This document shows, one piece after another, positions 62,457-64,000 of a stretch of 64,000 bases of DNA (its first letter is position 1; the number at the start of each line of letters is the position of its first letter). A program made the translations under genes and the position numbers. The notes beneath the pieces are model-generated. The model saw only the letters and a list, made by a program, of their open reading frames with translations. It made no database searches and was not told the origin of the DNA. Origin of the DNA: Palsa-189 sp963803735 (lineage in GTDB: Bacteria; Acidobacteriota; Terriglobia; Acidiferrales; UBA7541). The stretch is from positions 1 through 64,000 of the forward strand of contig CAWDNV010000030.1 in the NCBI GenBank assembly GCA_963803735.1. The letters run 5' to 3'.

Positions 62457-63082
62457 GTCTCACGGGCGAGGTCGTTTATCTGGTGGACGACGACCCCTCG
62501 GTGCGCGAAGCACTCTCGGAGCTCTTTTCTTCCCTCGGCATTGAGCATGTCACCTTCGGCTCGGCTTCCGAATACCTCAGTTTTGTGAGGTCAGACCGGT
62601 GTGCCTGTCTGGTGCTGGATGTTCAGATGCCGGAAATCAACGGCCTCGACCTGCAACAACAGCTTGGTAGTGAATCCGGGCCGCCGATCATTTTTATCAC
62701 CGGTCGCGCCGATATACCATCCACAGTCCGGGCGATGAAAGCGGGCGCCAGCGAATTCCTGACAAAGCCGGTTGATTCGCAGTCCCTGCTGGCCGCGATC
62801 CGATCCGCCTTCATCAAAGATCTGGAGCAGCGGCAGAAGACCGCCGAACTCATGGAACTTCGGCGCCGGTTTGCTCTCCTGACCCCTCGAGAACGAGAGG
62901 TGCTTCCCCTCGTGGTCAGCGGGATGCTGAACAAACAGGCCGCCGCCGTGCTCCGCATCACAGACGTAACCCTTCAGGTTCATCGCGGACAAATTATGAA
63001 AAAGATGGAAGCCAACTCGTTCGCAGATCTGGTCAGGATGGCTGAAAGACTTGGAATTCCCTCACCAGGCAGGATGTTATAG
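62453..63082 (+). CDS. FixJ-type response regulator
   Basis: 209 residues. Its ATG overlaps the stop of the six-PAS kinase (ATGA), so the two are translationally coupled. Receiver: VYLVDDDPSVREAL, CLVLDVQMPEINGLDLQ (phospho-Asp), IIFITGRADIPSTVRAMKAGASEFLTKPV. LuxR-type HTH: LLTPREREVLPLVVSGMLNKQAAAVLRITDVTLQVHRGQIMKKM. It closely resembles the regulator at 34631 in length and sequence, so the two sensor systems of this window are related. Confidence 0.95.
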   Translation: MSLTGEVVYLVDDDPSVREALSELFSSLGIEHVTFGSASEYLSFVRSDRCACLVLDVQMPEINGLDLQQQLGSESGPPIIFITGRADIPSTVRAMKAGASEFLTKPVDSQSLLAAIRSAFIKDLEQRQKTAELMELRRRFALLTPREREVLPLVVSGMLNKQAAAVLRITDVTLQVHRGQIMKKMEANSFADLVRMAERLGIPSPGRML

Positions 63083-63151
63083 AAATCTATAATAGCCAGG
63101 GCGGTCCCGACGACCGTAACATGAGGAGTTGCTCCTGAAAAAACCACCATC

Positions 63152-63541
63152 ATGGATTCACGCCCCTTTCTTGCCGGCGTCGTGGACGATGATCCACGCG
63201 TCCTGGAGTCGTTCGAGGAACTTCTCACTTCCGCCGGCTACCGAACTCTCCTGTTCTCATCCGCTGAAGCGTTTCTGGAAGCGAACGGACTCCAACAGGT
63301 TGACTGTCTTATTTCCGATATTCGGATGCCGGGGATGAACGGTTGGCAGCTTATTCAGACCGTTCACAACGCACGTCCCGATTTGCCTGTCATCCTGATG
63401 ACGGCGCGCGACGAAGAACAATCGCGCGTTCAGGCTCAGCGCAACGGAGCGCGCTTCTTCTTCAGGAAGCCCTTTGACGGTCGGGAATTGATCGCAGCTC
63501 TGGATAGAATCCTGCGCCGGGAAGAGAAAGATGAGAAGTAA
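63152..63541 (+). CDS. Single-domain response regulator (receiver only)
   Basis: 129 residues. AGVVDDDPRVLESFEELL (acidic pocket), DCLISDIRMPGMNGWQLIQ (phospho-Asp), VILMTARDEEQSRVQAQRNGARFFFRKPFDGREL (Thr, Lys). It has no output domain. The gene lies 70 bases after the FixJ-type regulator. The sensor kinase, FixJ-type regulator and lone receiver set repeats that at 34-41 kb, although there the kinase is on the other strand. Confidence 0.92.
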   Translation: MDSRPFLAGVVDDDPRVLESFEELLTSAGYRTLLFSSAEAFLEANGLQQVDCLISDIRMPGMNGWQLIQTVHNARPDLPVILMTARDEEQSRVQAQRNGARFFFRKPFDGRELIAALDRILRREEKDEK

Positions 63542-63547
63542 AGCCGA

Positions 63548-63943
63548 TTAGTTGCCAGTGGCCGCTTTGGCGGCCAGCTCCGCCTTCTCTCCGAACGGGG
63601 TGAAGCGAAGGTCATCGCAAGCTACTGGAAGAGGCAACAGGACGCCAGCCGCGCGGCTTCGCGAAGCCCATTCAACAAGTTCGGAATAAATCTGAAATCG
63701 ATCCACCCGTCCGAGCCAGATGTCATGTGACGCACTCGAAATGCGAACCACATTCGTGAGATCGCAAGGCCCCAGGCAACCCGCAATCGTGAGTTGTAAA
63801 TCCTTCTTCAGTCCCCGTTCTCGCCATGCCGCCTTGAGCCATTCCAGCGGGACCTCCGGCTTGCCGCGATGTACCGCGCCGCAGCAACATCCTGAGCAGA
63901 CGATCACCTGCCCTATGACTTCGCGTTTGGTCTTCAATCCCAT
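63548..63943 (-). CDS. Thioredoxin-like 2Fe-2S ferredoxin domain protein
   Basis: 131 residues. VIGQVIVCSGCCCGAVHRGKPEVPLEWLKAAWRERGL and LQLTIAGCLGPCDLTNVVRIS supply four Cys in the arrangement of thioredoxin-fold 2Fe-2S proteins (C-x(n)-C..C-x3-C). In many genomes these lie next to cobalamin or cobalt-uptake genes, but nothing in this window shows that link. The C-terminal 40 residues (AAGVLLPLPVACDDLRFTPFGEKAEL) are not conserved in my recollection. The neighbour upstream runs off the right edge. Confidence 0.8.
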   Translation of the reverse strand: MGLKTKREVIGQVIVCSGCCCGAVHRGKPEVPLEWLKAAWRERGLKKDLQLTIAGCLGPCDLTNVVRISSASHDIWLGRVDRFQIYSELVEWASRSRAAGVLLPLPVACDDLRFTPFGEKAELAAKAATGN

Positions 63944-64000
63944 AGGTAGCGCCTCAGCAGACGATCATGTGGATTCCGATCCACAAGCTGTACACCGACG
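63944..64000. other. Right edge, possibly the end of another minus-strand gene
   Basis: A minus-strand frame ending in SVYSLWIGIHMIVC and a stop 13 bases before the ferredoxin start could be the hydrophobic end of an upstream gene, with another frame also open. Too little is present to assign. Confidence 0.25.

Overview
The window looks like a piece of an Acidobacteriota chromosome, probably Solibacter/Bryobacter-like. This is inferred from gene content, not from a marker gene. It carries an Oar-type TonB-dependent receptor with an N-terminal carboxypeptidase-regulatory-like domain, a DUF2934 protein, a roughly 1970-residue kinase/AAA ATPase/histidine kinase, multi-PAS histidine kinases with FixJ-type regulators, and a fairly high GC content.

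Layout. 1-3.7 kb: the end of a RibD/DHFR-like gene, then a TetR regulator with its own palindromic operator and three short-chain dehydrogenases. 3.7-7.2 kb: a structured repeat, tRNA-Leu(CAG), a sigma-region-4-like/DUF2934 protein, a crotonase-fold enzyme and a DUF2721 membrane protein. 7.3-11.1 kb: a three-subunit molybdenum hydroxylase operon (2Fe-2S, FAD, molybdopterin) whose large subunit is frameshifted near its start. 11.1-13.6 kb: a STAS protein and a truncated, frameshifted PAS/sigma-54 activator. 13.9-18.1 kb: a mobile-looking segment with an AbiEi-like/Fic fusion, a UPF0175 antitoxin-like protein and a tyrosine integrase, with tRNA 3'-end fragments beside the integrase. 18.3-26.8 kb: one long minus-strand respiratory operon coxB-coxA-coxC-membrane protein-diheme cyt c-Rieske-cyt b/c fusion-ctaG-ctaB, i.e. 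a complete bc-type complex and a caa3-type oxidase made together. 27.1-33.3 kb: a colinear minus-strand group with NDH-2, a catalase-like protein, a DyP peroxidase and its companion, an NTF2-like protein and a zinc alcohol dehydrogenase.

34-41.4 kb: two response regulators facing the giant kinase/ATPase/histidine kinase. 41.5-48.5 kb: the TonB-dependent receptor interrupted by an IS1182-like element, followed by a second, decayed insertion sequence. 48.6-50.9 kb: a sigma-54 activator, a NarX-type kinase without a sensor domain, and a remnant of another activator. 51-56.1 kb: an alpha/beta hydrolase and a tripartite efflux operon (HlyD/EmrA, EmrB, TolC). 56.2-57.8 kb: gene remnants (Rieske ferredoxin, TetR) around a conserved hypothetical gene. 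57.8-64 kb: an SDR, a TetR regulator, a six-PAS histidine kinase with two response regulators, and a thioredoxin-like 2Fe-2S protein.

Three features stand out. Three otherwise intact genes each carry one extra base that breaks the frame. Two distant genes (crotonase and STAS) have homologous upstream regions with tandem TTTACGAA-type palindromes at identical spacing. Removing the IS1182-like element exactly at its inverted repeats restores the receptor reading frame.
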